From positions 372,001 to 436,000 of the forward strand of contig NZ_FOZW01000002.1 in NCBI RefSeq assembly GCF_900116195.1: a DNA stretch of 64,000 nt, given 5' to 3'. Every line of letters begins with the position of its first letter. The first letter of the stretch is position 1. Shown in pieces: positions 42,279 to 51,586 of the stretch. The DNA is from Alloyangia pacifica (lineage in GTDB: Bacteria > Pseudomonadota > Alphaproteobacteria > Rhodobacterales > Rhodobacteraceae). The notes under the pieces were generated by a model, which searched no databases, was not told where the DNA came from, and worked only from the letters and a program-made list of their open reading frames with translations. The translations under genes and the position numbers were made by a program.

Positions 42279-43088
42279 ATGGCAGATCCATTTTCCAACA
42301 TGAGTGCAGCGGGCGACGATTTCATCGCCGTGGCGGTCGAGGCGCTGGAGAGGCGCGCGGCGGAACCGGTGATGAGTGCCGCCGTGGACCGCTACCTCGA
42401 GGCGCTTCCGAAGGCGCAGATCAAGCGGGTCGTCGAGATCGGGGCCGGCTCCGGACCGGTCTCGCGCCGGATTGCAGCCTGGGCTCCTGCGGCCGATGTG
42501 CTTGCCACCGAACCGGCCGCGGGATTCCTGCCGCATGCCCGCGCATTGGCCGAGGGGATCGGCAACCTGCGGTTCGAGACCCGCGACGGCACGGCGCTTG
42601 GACTCGAGGATGCGTCAGTGGATCTCGTGGTGCTGCACACGGTGCTGAGCCATGTGCCGGATCCCGCTCCGCTGCTCGACGAGGCCTTTCGCGTGCTGCG
42701 CAATGGCGGCTGGCTGGTGATCTTTGACGGAGATTTTTCCAAAGGCAGCCTGGCCAGTTTCCCGGGCGATCCACTGGCCGCATGCCAGGTCTATTTCCAG
42801 CAGAACTTTGTGGTCGATCCCTTCATCTGTGGCCAACTCGCGGAGATCGCGCGTGGGGCTGGCTTCGAGACGCGGGATTTCTGGATGTCGCCGCGGGTCA
42901 TTCGCGACGACGATGGCATGATAATTTGGGTGCAATTCACCACCAACATGATGCGCGATAGGGGACAGATCGGGCCCGAGCTGGCGCAGGGCCTGATGGA
43001 CGAATACGCCCGTCGCCGCGATGCCGGCACGTTGCTCGGCTTTCAGGCCTATGCAACGCTGATCGCGCAAAAGCACGCGGAGGGATAG
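42279..43088 (+). CDS. Class I SAM-dependent methyltransferase
   Basis: A 269-residue methyltransferase of the UbiE/Methyltransf_11 type. Motif I is VVEIGAGSGPVSRRIA, with acidic motif II VLATEPAAG. VVLHTVLSHVPDPAPLLDEAFRVLRNGGWLVIFDGDF is the post-I to motif III region. ATG 42279 follows GGGGAGGAG, favouring it over an upstream in-frame ATG. It lies between the TRAP-TAXI operon and the convergent LacI-family regulator (15-base gap). Its substrate is unknown and it may have no link to either cluster. Confidence 0.8.
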   Translation: MADPFSNMSAAGDDFIAVAVEALERRAAEPVMSAAVDRYLEALPKAQIKRVVEIGAGSGPVSRRIAAWAPAADVLATEPAAGFLPHARALAEGIGNLRFETRDGTALGLEDASVDLVVLHTVLSHVPDPAPLLDEAFRVLRNGGWLVIFDGDFSKGSLASFPGDPLAACQVYFQQNFVVDPFICGQLAEIARGAGFETRDFWMSPRVIRDDDGMIIWVQFTTNMMRDRGQIGPELAQGLMDEYARRRDAGTLLGFQAYATLIAQKHAEG

Positions 43089-43103
43089 TCGCTGCCGCGC
43101 GGC

Positions 43104-44132
43104 TCAGACATTCTCTGAGGTGTGCACGTCGAAGGGGATGTTCACCCGCTGCGCCCCGGCTTCGGGGCCAGCCTTCTTGGCCTTGACCATGGTCTCGATG
43201 ATCTGCCGCGCGAAGCATTCCAGCGGGTAGGAGAGGGTCATGGTGATTGTGCCGTCGATCAGCGCGGCCCGCGTGGCATCGAAAAGCTCGTAGGCAACAC
43301 AGACGAAACCCTCCTCCGGCTTGTGCTCGCGCAGCGCTGCCAGCGCGCCGGTGATGCCGCCGCCGGAGACGAAGAGCCCGCACATGTCAGGATGTTCCTG
43401 GAACAGTTTTTCGGTCATTTCCCGTGCGACTGCGGCGGACTCGAACGTGGGCAGCGGCTCAAGCAGGACGAAGTCGGAATTGTGCTCGCGGAAATAGGAG
43501 CGGAAGCCGCTCTCGTTGATCTCCTGGTTGCGGTAGCGGTGGTTGCCCAGCAGGATCCCGATCTTGCCGGGCTTGGGGCAGCACTTGTGAAAGGCCCAGC
43601 CGGCCATCCGGCCCTTTTTCCAGTTGTCGTGTCCGATGTATCCGACGTTGCCACGGGCCGAGAGCGGGCCGATTAGCGCCGAGACCGGCACGCCGCTTTC
43701 CATCAGCGCGGTTATCGCGTCCGAGACCATCGGGTGCTCTGCCGCGACGACTCCGAGCGATTCCGACGTCTGGCCGAGCGCGGTGATTCTGCTTGCCACA
43801 TGGTCTGGGGAGAGGTCGTCGAGATATTCTAGCTCCAATGAGATGTTTGCACCCGCATAGGCCTCGGCGGCGCGCAAGAGGGCGTTCCCGAGCCCGCGGT
43901 AGAACACCCTGTGGCCTTGCTGGAGGAGGATCGCCAGACGGTGGGTCTCCCGCCCCTGAAAGACCGAGCTCTCGATCGTTCCGAGCCCGTAAAATCCAAT
44001 GTTCTCAGCAGCATTGAGGACGATCTCGCGCGTCGACTGGCGCACGGATTCGGCGCCGCTGATCACCCGGTTCACGGTGGCCACCGAGACCCCCGCTTCC
44101 CGTGCCAGATCCTTGATTGTGGGACGTGACAT
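43104..44132 (-). CDS. LacI-family transcriptional regulator of the inositol locus
   Basis: A 342-residue LacI/GalR regulator. The helix-turn-helix is MSRPTIKDLAREAGVSVATVNRVISGAESV, followed by the hinge and a Peripla_BP-type sugar-binding domain (HRLAILLQQGHRVFYRGLGNAL). ATG 44132 follows GGAGCAGG; ATGs slightly upstream are in frame but less likely. It is divergent from the sugar ABC transporter and iol genes. The 347-base gap holds inverted repeats that are candidate operators. Many inositol loci use an RpiR-type IolR instead, so LacI control is a notable variant. Confidence 0.87.
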   Translation of the reverse strand: MSRPTIKDLAREAGVSVATVNRVISGAESVRQSTREIVLNAAENIGFYGLGTIESSVFQGRETHRLAILLQQGHRVFYRGLGNALLRAAEAYAGANISLELEYLDDLSPDHVASRITALGQTSESLGVVAAEHPMVSDAITALMESGVPVSALIGPLSARGNVGYIGHDNWKKGRMAGWAFHKCCPKPGKIGILLGNHRYRNQEINESGFRSYFREHNSDFVLLEPLPTFESAAVAREMTEKLFQEHPDMCGLFVSGGGITGALAALREHKPEEGFVCVAYELFDATRAALIDGTITMTLSYPLECFARQIIETMVKAKKAGPEAGAQRVNIPFDVHTSENV

Positions 44133-44479
44133 GACCTGCTCCATTTGTCTCATTTTGTCTCACAGTGGTATTCGTATGAGACATATTGATACGAAATGCA
44201 TCTATCCCAATTGGTACGATTGATCTGATTTATGTCAATCGGCAATGTTCAGAGACCAGCGGCGAGGAGGCCCTGGCAGATGCGGCAGAGGAGCCGTGTC
44301 ACATGGAGGAGTTCACAGGTTTTCCGCGGCACGATGCCGCGACGCATGCGCAGGGGGCGTGAGGCTTCTGCGCACCAGCCGAGTTGTCCGCCGGGACACC
44401 GCAAGAGGAGCGCGGGACCGGGTCCACGGACGTTGACTGCCGCCACAAGGCGGTGACGTACCTTAGGGAGGAACTACGC
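44133..44479. promoter_or_regulatory. Divergent control region, LacI regulator / inositol ABC operon
   Basis: This 347-base gap is AT-rich near the regulator and has no convincing gene. It contains TTCGTAT (44171-44177) facing ATACGAA (44189-44195), and three TGTCTCA-type elements at 44146-44152, 44156-44162 and, inverted, 44177-44183. GGGAGGAAC at about 44466-44474 is the ribosome binding site of the binding protein gene. Confidence 0.55.
44171..44195. promoter_or_regulatory. Inverted repeat, candidate LacI-family operator
   Basis: Perfect 7-base arms TTCGTAT and ATACGAA are separated by 11 bases, 38 bases upstream of the regulator start and 285 bases upstream of the ABC operon start. The position suits autoregulation plus control of the divergent operon. 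Confidence 0.45.
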
Positions 44480-45448
44480 ATGCAACTGACCAAGACCCTG
44501 AAAGCGACCGTTTGCGCCGCCGTTCTCGCAGCCACCGCCGTTCCGGCCTCTGCTGCGAACATCGCGGTGATCGCCGGTTCGATCGAGGATGGCTTTTTCA
44601 ACCTGATCAAGAAGGGCGTGGACGACGCGACCCTGATGGTCGAGGCGAACGGCGGCTCGGTGAACTACCTGCGCACGCCCAACTACGACAACTTCGGCCC
44701 GGATCTGGTGAACCTGATCAACCAGGCTGTGGCACAGGGCGTCGAAGGCATCGCGATCCCGGTCTGGGTCCCCGAGGCACAGGTTCCCGCGCTGCAGGCC
44801 GCCGCCGGGAAGGGCATCAAGATCATGATGTACAACTCCGGCCAGGACGTGAAGGACGACGTTCAGGGCGTCAACTACTTCGGCTCGGACGAGTTCGTCG
44901 CGGGCAAGGCCGGCGGTGCCTACATGGCCGAGCAGGGCGCGAAGAAGATCCTCTGCCACATCCACACCCCGGGCGCGGTCAACCATGAAAGCCGCTGCGC
45001 CGGCGTCAAGGAAGGCGGCGAGGAGGGCGGCTCGGAGGTAATCATCCTGCGCACCCCGGCCAACCTCGACGGAGACATCACCGGCACCGCGGAATCGATC
45101 AAGTCCGAGCTGGTCGCCGACCAGTCGATCGACGCGGTGATCTCGCTGGCCGCCTGGTCCGCCGACGCCTCGACCAACGCCGTCGCCCAGATCGGCGCGC
45201 AGGACCGGGTGATGGTCGGCTCCTTCGACCTCAGCGAGTCCGCGCTCGACAGGATCAAGGCCGGCACCCAGAAAATGGCAATCGACCAGCAGCCCTACCT
45301 GCAGGGCTTCCTCGCCACCGCCATGCTCGCCGCCCACATCGACTTCGGCACCGAACTGGCCACCGATCCGGTGCTGACCGGACCGGCGATCGTCGACGCG
45401 TCGAACATCGACACCGCCCTCGCCGGCGTGTCGAAGGGCGCCCGCTAA
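44480..45448 (+). CDS. Sugar/inositol ABC transporter substrate-binding protein
   Basis: A 322-residue periplasmic binding protein of the ribose/galactose (Peripla_BP_4) type. The signal peptide MQLTKTLKATVCAAVLAATA is followed by VPASAANIAVIAG. LINQAVAQGVEGIAIPVWVPEAQVPALQAAAGKGIKIMMYNSG is the usual hinge and binding core. ATG 44480 follows GGGAGGAAC. The neighbouring iol genes make inositol the probable ligand. The gap after it contains hairpins that may keep its message more abundant than that of the permease. Confidence 0.88.
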   Translation: MQLTKTLKATVCAAVLAATAVPASAANIAVIAGSIEDGFFNLIKKGVDDATLMVEANGGSVNYLRTPNYDNFGPDLVNLINQAVAQGVEGIAIPVWVPEAQVPALQAAAGKGIKIMMYNSGQDVKDDVQGVNYFGSDEFVAGKAGGAYMAEQGAKKILCHIHTPGAVNHESRCAGVKEGGEEGGSEVIILRTPANLDGDITGTAESIKSELVADQSIDAVISLAAWSADASTNAVAQIGAQDRVMVGSFDLSESALDRIKAGTQKMAIDQQPYLQGFLATAMLAAHIDFGTELATDPVLTGPAIVDASNIDTALAGVSKGAR

Positions 45449-45463
45449 GTCACCGCGACCTCG

Positions 45464-45520
45464 GTCCCGGGCCAGAAGGTCCGGGACGTCCCGCCCGGCG
45501 CTCGCGCACCCCGAGGGTGC
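45464..45520 (+). terminator. Two intercistronic hairpins after the binding protein gene
   Basis: GTCCCGG (45464-45470) pairs with CCGGGAC (45481-45487), and GCACCC (45506-45511) with GGGTGC (45515-45520). No T-run follows. Hairpins in this position commonly stabilise the upstream message or allow partial termination, giving more binding protein than permease. Confidence 0.5.
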
Positions 45521-45556
45521 CCGCGCGGAGACCGCACCCCTGCCAGAGAGAACCGT

Positions 45557-46612
45557 ATGACCATGGAAACCACATCACAGACATCGAAACCCGCGCGGCC
45601 CGCCGCCACGCCGTCTTTTTCCATCGGCGCCCTGTTCCGCCGTCCCGAGGTTGGCGCCTTCATGGGCATGGTACTGGTCTTCGTCTTCTTCGCGTACTTC
45701 GGGTATGATCGGAACTTCCTGTCGCCCTTCGGCACCTCGTCCTGGGTCAACATGGCCTCGACGATCGGGATCATCGCAATTCCCATCGGCTTCCTGATGA
45801 TTGCCGGCGAACTCGATATTTCCATCGGTGCCATGGTTCCGGCGGCCAAGATGTCGATGGCCATCGCCTGCGGCTTCTACGGGCTGCCCTTCGTCGTCGG
45901 CCTGCTGATCACCTTCGGCATCGCCTTCGTGGTCGGCTGGATCAACGGCATGCTGGTGACCCGCACCAATGTGCCCTCGCTGATCGTCACACTCGCGACG
46001 CTCTTCGCGGTCTCCGGCCTGACGCTGTTCCTGTCTCTGCTGCTGACCGACACCACGAGCCAGGCGCTCACCTCGCCGCCGGTGGCGAAGTTCATCTTCG
46101 GCGACTACCACTTCTGGGGCTTCCAGTCCTCGGTCTTCTGGTGGATCGCCATTGCCGCCGCGCTCTACTACGTGCTGCACATGTCGCCCTGGGGCAACTG
46201 GATCCTCGCGCTCGGCGGCGACAAGGAAAGCGCCCGCAACGCCGGTATCCCGATCAACAAGCTGAAGATCTCGCTGTTCATCCTGACCGCCATGGCCGCT
46301 GCCCTCTCGGGTGTCTGCGAGACGGTCCTGTCGAACTCGGCCACCACCACCACCAACTTCGCGCTGATCTTCAACTGCATCATCGCGGTGGTCGTCGGCG
46401 GGGTGCTTCTGACCGGCGGCTTCGGCACCGTGGCGGGCGTCTTCTTCGGCACCGCGACCCTGGCGATCGTCCAGCAGGGCATCGGCTACACGCCCTTCGA
46501 CCGAAACCTCTCGTCGCTCATCATCGGTGTCATGCTGCTCATCGCGGTCCTGATGAACGACACCTTCCGCAACATGGCGACCTCGATGTCCGCCTCGAAA
46601 AAGGGGAAGTGA
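45557..46612 (+). CDS. Sugar/inositol ABC transporter permease (RbsC-like)
   Basis: A 351-residue permease of the BPD_transp_2 (ribose/fructose) family. About eight to ten hydrophobic segments are present. The conserved parts are AIPIGFLMIAGELDISIGAMVPAAKMSM and LGGDKESARNAGIPINKLKISLFILTAMAAALSG (the ATPase contact loop), with GGVLLTGGFGTVAGVFFGTATLAIVQQGI near the end. It is 3 bases ahead of the ATPase gene. It is predicted to import inositol or a related sugar. Confidence 0.9.
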   Translation: MTMETTSQTSKPARPAATPSFSIGALFRRPEVGAFMGMVLVFVFFAYFGYDRNFLSPFGTSSWVNMASTIGIIAIPIGFLMIAGELDISIGAMVPAAKMSMAIACGFYGLPFVVGLLITFGIAFVVGWINGMLVTRTNVPSLIVTLATLFAVSGLTLFLSLLLTDTTSQALTSPPVAKFIFGDYHFWGFQSSVFWWIAIAAALYYVLHMSPWGNWILALGGDKESARNAGIPINKLKISLFILTAMAAALSGVCETVLSNSATTTTNFALIFNCIIAVVVGGVLLTGGFGTVAGVFFGTATLAIVQQGIGYTPFDRNLSSLIIGVMLLIAVLMNDTFRNMATSMSASKKGK

Positions 46613-46615
46613 GCG

Positions 46616-47431
46616 ATGACCGCACCCGTTCTTGAAATGCGCAATGTCGACAAGAGCTTTGGCCCGATCGACGTTCTTCACGAAATCAGCCTCAAGGTCC
46701 ATGCAGGGGAGGTGCTCTGCCTCCTCGGCGACAACGGCGCCGGCAAGTCCACCCTGATCCGTACCCTCTCGGGCGTGCACAAGCCCACCCGCGGCGAGAT
46801 GCTGATGGATGGCGAGCCTGTCAACTTCACCAATCCCAAGCAGGCGCAACAGATGGGCATCGCCACGGTGCACCAGTTCGGCGGCACCTACCCGCTGATG
46901 TCGGTTGGCCGGAACTTCTTTGTCGGCGCCGAACCAACCAAGGGCTGGGGGCCGTTCAAGGTCTTCGACCGCCAGAAGGCCAACGCTATCGCCGTGGATG
47001 CCGTGCAGAAGTTCGGCATCACCCGGATCACCGACGGCGACCGCCTGGTCGGCGGCCTGTCCGGCGGCGAGCGCCAGTCGCTGGCCATTGCCCGGGCGGT
47101 GCACTTCGGCGCCCGCGTGCTGATCCTCGACGAGCCGACCGCCGCGCTGGGGGTCAAGCAGGCCGCCCACGTGCTGCGCATCGTCAACGAGGCCAAGCGG
47201 CGCGGCCTGGCGGTGATCTTCATCACCCACCAGGTGATGCACGCCATGGCGGTGGGCGACCACTTCGCGGTGCTGATCCGCGGCGCCATCGCGGCGGACT
47301 TCCGCAAGGGCGACAAGTCGCGCGAGGAGATCGCCGATCTCATGGCCGGCGGCGAGTCCATGGCCGACCTGGAAGCGTCGATCGAAGGCTACATGGAGAC
47401 TCACGAGGGGCATCCTCCGCCCGCCCACTGA
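46616..47431 (+). CDS. Sugar/inositol ABC transporter ATPase (single-domain, FrcA-like)
   Basis: A 271-residue ATPase with one nucleotide-binding domain, like the FrcA group and unlike the doubled RbsA. Walker A is [18 protein letters not shown], the signature [14 protein letters not shown] and Walker [35 protein letters not shown] contains the switch His. It completes a binding protein-permease-ATPase operon. Two hairpins follow. Confidence 0.9.
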   Translation: MTAPVLEMRNVDKSFGPIDVLHEISLKVHAGEVLCLLGDNGAGKSTLIRTLSGVHKPTRGEMLMDGEPVNFTNPKQAQQMGIATVHQFGGTYPLMSVGRNFFVGAEPTKGWGPFKVFDRQKANAIAVDAVQKFGITRITDGDRLVGGLSGGERQSLAIARAVHFGARVLILDEPTAALGVKQAAHVLRIVNEAKRRGLAVIFITHQVMHAMAVGDHFAVLIRGAIAADFRKGDKSREEIADLMAGGESMADLEASIEGYMETHEGHPPPAH

Positions 47432-47439
47432 GCCTCCAG

Positions 47440-47504
47440 GGGATGCGGCAGCTCCCAAACCGCATCCCTCTTGGTGACCCGGCCCCCGTGTCAGCCGGGT
47501 CACC
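47440..47504 (+). terminator. Tandem hairpins between the ABC operon and the iol genes
   Basis: Hairpin 1 has arms GGGATGCGG (47440-47448) and CCGCATCCC (47460-47468), followed by TCTT. Hairpin 2 has arms GGTGACCCGGC (47473-47483) and GCCGGGTCACC (47494-47504). Both are perfect. They probably cause partial termination or protect the transporter message before the catabolic genes begin. Confidence 0.6.
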
Positions 47505-47543
47505 ACCCAGAATTCCCACCCCCGAACCCCGTGGATTGAGAAA

Positions 47544-48548
47544 ATGACCACCCGAATTGCCATCATCGGAGCCGGCCTCATGGGCGCCGACCATGCCAGG
47601 ATCGTCGCCGAGGAACTGCCCGGCGCCGCGCTGCAGGTGGTCTGCGACATGGACGCCGCGCGGGCGAAGGCGGTGGCCGACCGGCTGGGCGCAAAGGACG
47701 TGGGCAGCGATCCCGAGGAGGTCATTGCCCGGTCCGATGTGGATGCGGTGATCATCGCCAGCCCCGATTTCACCCATGCGCCGCTCTCGCTCGCCTGCAT
47801 TCGCGCGGGCAAGAAGGTGCTCTGCGAAAAGCCCCTGTCGCAGTCGTCGCAGGAGTGCCTCGCCGTGATCGAGGCCGAGCAGGCCGCTGGTGCGCGCTAC
47901 GTGCAGCTCGGCTTCATGCGGCGCTTCGATCCCTCCTACGTCGAGATGACCGCGGCGCTGGCCGCCGGCACGCTCGGGCGCCCGCTGATGATGCACAATT
48001 TCCACCGCAACCTCGAAACTCCCGCTGCCGAGTTCACCGGCGCGATGGCGATCACAAATTCCGCCCCGCATGAGTTCGACGTGGTGCGCCACGTGCTCGG
48101 CACCGAATACACCTCGATCTCTGCCTTCCAGCCGACCCGTTCGGACGCGCTGGTGGCGCCGGTGGTCATGGTGCTGGAGACCGAGGGCGGCCAACTGGTG
48201 ACCATCGAGATCAACAATAACGCCGCCTATGGCTACGACGTGCGTGCCGAGCTTGTCGGCGAGGCCGCCAGCATCTCGATGAACCACGTGGCCTACACGC
48301 GGCTCGACAGGGCGCAGAGGCAGTCCACCACCTTCGAAGCCGACTGGCGCGGGCGTTACTTCGATGCCTACCGGCAGCAGAACCGCGCCTTCCTGCGCTT
48401 CGCGCAGGGCGAGGCCTTCCCCGAGCAGGGGGCGTCGGCCTGGGACGGCTATGCTGCGGCGGTCGTCGCCGAGGCCGGCGTCACCGCGCTGGCGTCGGGC
48501 GTGAAGACCGCCGTGGCGATGATCGACCGTCCGGAGGTCTACGCATGA
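47544..48548 (+). CDS. iolG: Gfo/Idh/MocA dehydrogenase, IolG-like (copy 1)
   Basis: A 334-residue NAD(P)-dependent dehydrogenase. The Rossmann motif is AIIGAGLMGADHARI, the catalytic Lys is in KKVLCEKPLSQ, and substrate-domain motifs are LGFMRRFDPSYVEM, GYDVRAEL and [22 protein letters not shown]. The last block is characteristic of the IolG type known from actinobacteria. It probably oxidises an inositol isomer to inosose. Its stop overlaps the next gene by 4 bases. It is paralogous to the gene at 51587. Confidence 0.82.
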   Translation: MTTRIAIIGAGLMGADHARIVAEELPGAALQVVCDMDAARAKAVADRLGAKDVGSDPEEVIARSDVDAVIIASPDFTHAPLSLACIRAGKKVLCEKPLSQSSQECLAVIEAEQAAGARYVQLGFMRRFDPSYVEMTAALAAGTLGRPLMMHNFHRNLETPAAEFTGAMAITNSAPHEFDVVRHVLGTEYTSISAFQPTRSDALVAPVVMVLETEGGQLVTIEINNNAAYGYDVRAELVGEAASISMNHVAYTRLDRAQRQSTTFEADWRGRYFDAYRQQNRAFLRFAQGEAFPEQGASAWDGYAAAVVAEAGVTALASGVKTAVAMIDRPEVYA

Positions 48549-49504
48549 AGCTGGGTTTCGTCTCCGACAGCCTCGGCGGCGTGGGCTTCACCGAGATGCT
48601 CGACCACGCGCAGCGCATGGGCGTCTCGGGCATCGAGGTAACCACCGGTGGCTGGTCCACCGCGCCGCATCTTGATCTGAACGACCTGCTGGCCAGCGCA
48701 GAAAAGCGCCGCGCCTACCTCAAGGAATTCGAGGCGCGCGGGCTGGAGATCATCAGCCTCAACGCCAATGGCAACCCGCTGCACCCGACGGACCCGGCGC
48801 AGGGTGACTGCCTGAGGAACACCCTGCGGCTCGCCGGTGAGCTGGGGCTCGGCACCGTCTGCACCATGTCCGGCCTGCCCGAGGGCTGCGCCGGGGACCG
48901 GATGCCGAACTGGGTCGTGTCCTCCTGGCCGCCCGAGACGCAGGCGATCCTGCGCTACCAGTGGGAAGAGCGGCTGCTGCCGTTCTGGACCGAGGTCGCG
49001 GGGCTGGCTCAGGAGGCGGGCGTCAACCGCATCGCGCTCGAGCTGCATGGCAACCAATGCGTTCACAACGCGCCCTCGCTGCTGAAGCTGCGCGCCGCGA
49101 TCGGTCCGCTGATCGGCGCCAACCTCGACCCGTCGCACCTTGTCTGGATGGGTGCCGATCCGCATGTGGCCGCCGAGACGCTGGGCGCGGCGATCTATCA
49201 CGTGCACGCCAAGGACACCTTCCTGAACGGGCCGGTGCAGGCCGTGTCGGGCCTGCTGGAGACCGGCTCTCTGATGGACATTCCGGCGCGCAGCTGGAGC
49301 TACATCACGCTCGGCTTCGGCCACGGCGAGGAATGGTGGCGGCAGTTCTGCTACCGCCTGAAGATGGCTGGCTATGACGGCTGGCTGTCGATCGAACATG
49401 AGGACGTGCTGCTCAACAGCCTGGAAGGGCTGGAGAAATCCGTAGAGCTGCTGCAGCGGGTCATGCCCCGCGCGGTGTCGGATTTCAAACCGCAGGACAT
49501 CTGA
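48545..49504 (+). CDS. Sugar phosphate isomerase/epimerase family TIM barrel (copy 1)
   Basis: A 319-residue AP-endonuclease-2-type TIM barrel. MKLGFVSDSLGGVGFTEMLDHAQRMGVSGIEVTTGGW is the start, with TMSGLPEGC, PNWVVSS, RYQWEERLLP, NLDPSHLVWMGADPH (metal-ligand Asp/His region) and HVHAKD later. It is clearly paralogous to the protein at 52621-53562. The start codon overlaps the stop of IolG copy 1. It may isomerise or dehydrate a keto-inositol or act as a keto-sugar lyase. Confidence 0.8.
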   Translation: MKLGFVSDSLGGVGFTEMLDHAQRMGVSGIEVTTGGWSTAPHLDLNDLLASAEKRRAYLKEFEARGLEIISLNANGNPLHPTDPAQGDCLRNTLRLAGELGLGTVCTMSGLPEGCAGDRMPNWVVSSWPPETQAILRYQWEERLLPFWTEVAGLAQEAGVNRIALELHGNQCVHNAPSLLKLRAAIGPLIGANLDPSHLVWMGADPHVAAETLGAAIYHVHAKDTFLNGPVQAVSGLLETGSLMDIPARSWSYITLGFGHGEEWWRQFCYRLKMAGYDGWLSIEHEDVLLNSLEGLEKSVELLQRVMPRAVSDFKPQDI

Positions 49505-49565
49505 GGAACGACCCGCGCGCCGCAGGAGGAGACGCCGGTGCGCAAGACTGAGGAGGAGAGGTCAC

Positions 49566-50600
49566 ATGACCCTGAGGATCGGAGTTGTCGGTTACGGCAC
49601 CGGCGGGCGTCACTTTCACGCACCGTTCATCGACGCTGCGGCGGGCTGCGCGCTCGCGGGCATCGTGGCGCGGGCGCCGGGCACCGTTGCCGCCGCCAAC
49701 GCGGACTGGCCGGGCCTGCCGGTCTACCCGAGCCTCGCCGCGATGATCGAGGCCGGGGTCTGCGACGCGGTGACCATCTCGACGCCGCCGCATACCCGCC
49801 GCGAGCTAGTGCTGGAGGCCATCGAGGCCGGGCTGCACGTGGTGGCTGACAAGCCTTTTGCCCCCAGTGCCGAGGCGGCGCTGGAGCTCGACGCGGCGGC
49901 AGAGGCAAAGGGCGTCACGCTAGGCGTCTACCAGAACCGGCGCTACGACGCCGACATGCAGACGCTGGCCAAAGTGCTGCGCGACGACACGCTCGGCCCG
50001 CTCTGGCGCGTGCATTCGCGGATGGATTTCGACGATCCGGCAACGCTCGAGGCCGGCCCCACCGGCGGGCTGCTGCGCGATCTCGGCAGCCATCTCGTCG
50101 ACCAGATGATCTGGCTGCTCGGCCCGGTCACGGAGGTCGATGCGCAGATGGATTACCTCGATCTGCCCGAGGGTCCGACCGACGCGGGCTTTACCATCAC
50201 GCTGCGCCACGAGGGCGGCACGCATTCTCACATCAACGCCAGCAAGTGCAACTTCCTCAACCTGCGCGAACTGCGCGCGCTCGGCGGTGAGGGCAGCTTC
50301 GTGGCGCAGAGCACCGACGTGCAGGCGCAGCAGATCTTTGCCGGCAAGCGCCCGGCGGCGGACCCCGAGACCTGGGGGTTCGAGCCCGAGAGCAACTGGG
50401 GTGTGCTGCGCACTTCGGATGGCGCACGCCATGTGCCTTCGGAGCAGGGCCGCTACCACGACTACTACGAAGCCTTCGCAGCGGCGGTGCGGGAGGGCTC
50501 CGCCCCCCCGGTCACCGCCCGGCAAGGTGCCCGCACCCTCGCCGTGCTCGACGCGGCACGGGAAAGCGCCACCAGCGGGCGCTCCGTCTCACTCATCTAG
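49566..50600 (+). CDS. Gfo/Idh/MocA dehydrogenase, IolW-like (scyllo-inositol type)
   Basis: A 344-residue dehydrogenase different from the two IolG copies. It has GVVGYGTGGRHFHAPFIDAA, HVVADKPFAPSAEAALELD, YQNRRYDADMQTL, LRDLGSHLVDQMIWLLG and GRYHDYYEAFAAAVREGSAPPVTA. These fit the NADP-dependent scyllo-inositol dehydrogenase IolW group. It would interconvert scyllo-inositol and the inosose that feeds the pathway. It is preceded by GGAGGAGAGG. The family assignment is from motif memory; substrate not tested. Confidence 0.72.
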   Translation: MTLRIGVVGYGTGGRHFHAPFIDAAAGCALAGIVARAPGTVAAANADWPGLPVYPSLAAMIEAGVCDAVTISTPPHTRRELVLEAIEAGLHVVADKPFAPSAEAALELDAAAEAKGVTLGVYQNRRYDADMQTLAKVLRDDTLGPLWRVHSRMDFDDPATLEAGPTGGLLRDLGSHLVDQMIWLLGPVTEVDAQMDYLDLPEGPTDAGFTITLRHEGGTHSHINASKCNFLNLRELRALGGEGSFVAQSTDVQAQQIFAGKRPAADPETWGFEPESNWGVLRTSDGARHVPSEQGRYHDYYEAFAAAVREGSAPPVTARQGARTLAVLDAARESATSGRSVSLI

Positions 50601-50675
50601 TCACCACACGCGCCCGGTCAGGGATCAACGGAGGACCGGCGCGACACAGGACAGACATCCAGGAAAGGCCAAGCC

Positions 50676-51575
50676 GTGAAAATCGCACTCGACCCCTTCA
50701 TGCACCGCCATCTGAGCCTCGAAGAGCTGCCGTCCAAGGTGGCAGAGCTGGGTTACGACTGGATCGAACTCAGCCCCCGCGGGGACTTTCTCGAATGGTT
50801 CAAGGCGCCGCGCGTCTTCCCCGACCGCATCAAGACCTTCAAGAAGGCGCTGTCCGACGCCAACGTCGGCATCGCCACGCTGCTACCGATGTACCGCTGG
50901 GCCAGCAACGACGAGGACGAGCGCAAGGCAGCGGTCAAGCACTGGAAGCGCGCCATCGAGATCGCCGTCGAACTGGGCGTCGACACGATGAACTCCGAAT
51001 TCGGCCGCGGCCCGCACCCGGACAAGGGCAGCTGCTACTGCTGCCACACCGGCTCGATGATCGAGGCCTGCGAGGACGCCTGGTGGCGGTCCATGGAAGA
51101 GCTGGTGCCGGTCTTCGAGCGCGAAGGCATCAACCTGCACATCGAGCCCCATCCCGAGGATTGGGTCGAGACGCTGCAGCCTTCGGTCGACCTCATTCGC
51201 ACGGTGAACAGCCCGCGGGTCAAGTTCCTCTACTGCTGCCCGCACACCTTCTATTTCGGCGACGACACCGTGGCGATGCTGCGCGAATGCGCCGACGTGC
51301 TGGCGCATGTGCATATCGCCGACACCTTCAACCACAAGGCCAGCTCGGGCCTGCGCTACATCCTCAACCCGCCGGGTACCCAGGCGCGCGTGCACCAGCA
51401 CCTGAACATCGGGCAGGGCGAGGTGCCGTGGGACGATTTCTACCGGACGCTGGCCGAGATCGGCTTTGACGGGATCATGACCGCCTGCGTCTTCGCCTGG
51501 GAGGACAAGGCCGACGAGTCCGGCAAGTTCATGCGCGCCGAGATGCAGCGCCTCATCGACAAACATTTCAAGTGA
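50676..51575 (+). CDS. iolH: IolH-like TIM-barrel protein
   Basis: A 299-residue AP-endonuclease-2-type protein closely resembling Iol[137 protein letters not shown] all have clear IolH counterparts. Its precise reaction is not settled in the literature I know. It is preceded by a 75-base gap and followed 11 bases later by the second IolG copy. Confidence 0.82.
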   Translation: MKIALDPFMHRHLSLEELPSKVAELGYDWIELSPRGDFLEWFKAPRVFPDRIKTFKKALSDANVGIATLLPMYRWASNDEDERKAAVKHWKRAIEIAVELGVDTMNSEFGRGPHPDKGSCYCCHTGSMIEACEDAWWRSMEELVPVFEREGINLHIEPHPEDWVETLQPSVDLIRTVNSPRVKFLYCCPHTFYFGDDTVAMLRECADVLAHVHIADTFNHKASSGLRYILNPPGTQARVHQHLNIGQGEVPWDDFYRTLAEIGFDGIMTACVFAWEDKADESGKFMRAEMQRLIDKHFK

Positions 51576-51586
51576 GGGCCGGGAGA

